Below are positions 20,227 through 21,991 of a DNA stretch of 21,991 nt, piece by piece (within the stretch, counting starts at the first letter, position 1; every line of letters begins with the position of its first letter). Below the pieces are notes generated by a model that saw only the letters and a list, made by a program, of their open reading frames with translations, ran no database searches and had not been told where the DNA came from. The stretch comes from a virus. Made by a program: the position numbers and the translations under genes. Where the stretch lies: positions 1-21,991 of the IMG/VR virus record IMGVR_UViG_3300007533_000024. The stretch is one strand, 5' to 3'.

Positions 20227-21991
20227 TATTTCCCAGTGCCTCCTGTAGGCTGTTGAGTGGTCCAATTACCAGCCGGGGCGCCTTCGTTTTGTATATCTGC
20301 CATTTCATTGGCTATTTGCTTGAACACTTCTGCGTATTCCTCTACCGACTTGGTTGCGTCTTCGTCTATCACCTTTGCTAGCTTAGACAGAGCCTCCATC
20401 GCGGATCGTGCACTTGTGGTCATCTGCCTGGTAGCCTCAGCCGTATCTCTTATATCATCTTTTATCTTATTGAACTGTTCTAAGCCTGCCTGTTCTGATT
20501 TTGCCATACCGGCTATGGCCACGTCACTCAGCCTGCCCATGCCTTCGGCTTTTAGCTTTTTCTTTATGCCTTGCTCCGGAGCCGCGCCGATCTGTTCTCG
20601 TGTCAACGCATTAACGTACGACTCTAGCTCAGGTTTTTTCATTTTACCAAATGTTGCGTTGTCTTCTGCCTTTAAGGCACTTTCTATGTCAGCACGGACA
20701 TTCTCCAGCTCTTGGCTTGTTTCCTTGTTTCTCAAATATTTCGGTACACCAGCTATTTCTTTTGCCCTGTCTATCAGTTGTTGTGTGTGTGATCTTAGTC
20801 CAGCTTGTTTTCTCTTTACGCTTATGGCCTTTTTCTGAAAATCTTCAGTGCTCAATCCCGTCGCCGCCGCCATACGTTCTATCTCTCTGCCACCTGCATT
20901 TATCCTCTGCTCACTCATCTGCATAAGGGACATTCTCTGGTTATAGTCAAGCTTCTTAAGGTCCTCATCGCTCATTATGTTTGCTGCCTGTATCGCGCCG
21001 CGTATACCAGTGCTGGAACTGGATATGTTTTGCATAGTTTGGTAGGCGCCCTGCGCTGCCTGAAGACCTCTCGTTGTGCGCCTGTTTACGAATTGCCCAA
21101 AGCCGCCGGTCAGCCTCTCCGCTGCATTTTCTCCCGTAGCTCCTGCTTGATATACTATCTGGCTCACGCTACTAGCAAACTTCCTCTGTTCTTCTGCGTA
21201 GTCGGAAGAGTCCAGGCCTTTTCTCATACCCTCTGCCAGTATGTCTATGGTCGCGTTACGGCTCTTCTCTGTACTTCCCAGCGTGCCAGAAAGCCTTCCC
21301 ATAACCTGACCAGCGTTGGTAAGGTCCATGTTCCTCACAAACTGTAGCGCCTGCTCGGGAGTTCTTGCCATTCTTGTAGACGCACCGGCACCTACCAGCT
21401 GCTGAGTCATCTGTCTGCCCTGTCTAGTAGTAAAGCCTTCACCGTACAATCCTTGCAGATAACCCTGTTTCCCATACAGTTCCTCGTCTGTCAGCCCCAG
21501 CGTGCGCTGCGTTTGCAAATTAGGCATGAAATTCTTCTGAAAATACTCCATACCCATCTGCTTGAAGGGCTTCAGCTGCCTCTCGGACCGCCTGTTCTGC
21601 TCAAAATTCTGCATAAGTTCTTGGGCAAGCTGAGAACCATACCTCTGTTTGAAGTACCCTCCGCCCATGCTTTCCGGTAGCATAGACAACATCCTGTTTC
21701 TCATTCTCTGGTCTGCTATAAAGTTGTAGGCACCGTAGCCCAAGCCGGCCGCCAAGCCCAGACCCCCGTTGGCCAGGCCGCCGGATATTGCAGAGCCTGT
21801 AATTCCTAGCTTGAAAGTGTCAAGTTTACGCTGTCTCTGCATCTCAGTCATGGCACGCTGCATGGCTTTTTGATTCTCCGGAGCCCAGTAATAGTTTTGC
21901 ATCGCCTGACCCTGCATTATATTCCTGGACAAGAAACCGGCGGTCTGCACTGCGCCCCCCTGCTGTGCACGCATGCGCCTAGGTGCGGTAA
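20226..21991 (-). CDS. Tape-measure-like tail protein (C-terminal part, 5' end outside the window)
   Basis: An ATG lies at 21974, but the frame stays open to the right edge with no stop (TAPRR before it), so the true start is probably outside. A Gly/Ala-rich hydrophobic stretch (ITGSAISGGLANGGLGLAAGLGYGAYNFIA) near the visible N-terminus could cross or insert in a membrane. The rest is helical, rich in Gln, Met, Ala and Arg, with coiled-coil parts, for example QQLIDRAKEIAGVPKYLRN and RDTAEATRQMTTSARSAMEAL. The position directly before the hub is the usual tape-measure position. Only part is visible, so total length and lytic domains cannot be judged. Confidence 0.6.
   Translation of the reverse strand, partial: TAPRRMRAQQGGAVQTAGFLSRNIMQGQAMQNYYWAPENQKAMQRAMTEMQRQRKLDTFKLGITGSAISGGLANGGLGLAAGLGYGAYNFIADQRMRNRMLSMLPESMGGGYFKQRYGSQLAQELMQNFEQNRRSERQLKPFKQMGMEYFQKNFMPNLQTQRTLGLTDEELYGKQGYLQGLYGEGFTTRQGRQMTQQLVGAGASTRMARTPEQALQFVRNMDLTNAGQVMGRLSGTLGSTEKSRNATIDILAEGMRKGLDSSDYAEEQRKFASSVSQIVYQAGATGENAAERLTGGFGQFVNRRTTRGLQAAQGAYQTMQNISSSSTGIRGAIQAANIMSDEDLKKLDYNQRMSLMQMSEQRINAGGREIERMAAATGLSTEDFQKKAISVKRKQAGLRSHTQQLIDRAKEIAGVPKYLRNKETSQELENVRADIESALKAEDNATFGKMKKPELESYVNALTREQIGAAPEQGIKKKLKAEGMGRLSDVAIAGMAKSEQAGLEQFNKIKDDIRDTAEATRQMTTSARSAMEALSKLAKVIDEDATKSVEEYAEVFKQIANEMADIQNEGAPAGNWTTQQPTGGTGK

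Noticed and set aside
20257-20838. Plus-strand 193-codon frame opposite the tape-measure-like gene
   Set aside because: It mirrors Ala/Gln-rich codons of the minus-strand protein, giving artificial hydrophobic sequence without ribosome site.
1-21991. An archaeal virus, suggested by AUA/AGG codon use and AT-rich boxes
   Set aside because: Bacterial-type signal and lipoprotein-like peptides, strong ribosome sites and phage baseplate families fit a bacterial phage at least as well; codon use alone cannot decide.

Overview
The window is part of the late structural (tail and baseplate) region of a tailed phage with a contractile, myovirus-type tail. The evidence is a run of recognisable baseplate families: a gpD/gp27-like hub, a gpV/gp5-like central spike, a LysM (gp53-like) plus gp25-like wedge protein, and a baseplate-J (gp6-like) protein of 2181 residues. 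The very large baseplate proteins and dense packing suggest a large-genome phage. Lipoprotein and signal-peptide proteins and strong Shine-Dalgarno sites fit a bacterial host, but no gene names it. Codon use leans strongly to AUA for Ile and AGG/AGA for Arg. I see no tRNA, rRNA, CRISPR array, integrase, transposase or insertion sequence.

The main strand is minus. From 21991 downward it carries: the C-terminal part of a tape-measure-like protein (20226-21991), the hub (18412-20226), a 56-residue protein (18245-18415), the spike (17203-18261), a CPBP-type membrane protease-like protein (16657-17160), three small unknown proteins (16025-16664) and a 436-residue (435 from ATG) structural protein (14718-16025). 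A plus-strand island at 13568-14721 then holds a small beta-rich protein and a secreted HELGH metallopeptidase-like protein. The minus strand resumes with the LysM/gp25 protein (10910-13489), giant baseplate J (4322-10867), a 556-residue baseplate partner (2650-4320) and a small tail-tube-like protein (2222-2650). A second plus-strand island at 634-2247 holds six small genes, ending in two overlapping small membrane proteins that may be holin-like. The left edge holds the start of another minus-strand structural gene (1-463).

Most minus-strand genes are coupled, with TGATG, TAATG or GTGA overlaps or 1-42 base gaps, so they probably act as polycistronic late transcripts building one baseplate: tape measure, then hub, spike, wedges and peripheral proteins. 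The two plus-strand islands interrupt this order. Each starts in a divergent intergenic region, and both of these regions contain the same 13-base sequence, the best candidate for a shared regulatory element. The islands look like morons or independently controlled cassettes.

Most worth following up: the roughly 1700-residue insertion in baseplate J made of repeated modules that also occur in its neighbour; the two protease-like envelope proteins (CPBP and HELGH) embedded in tail genes; and the shared intergenic motif.
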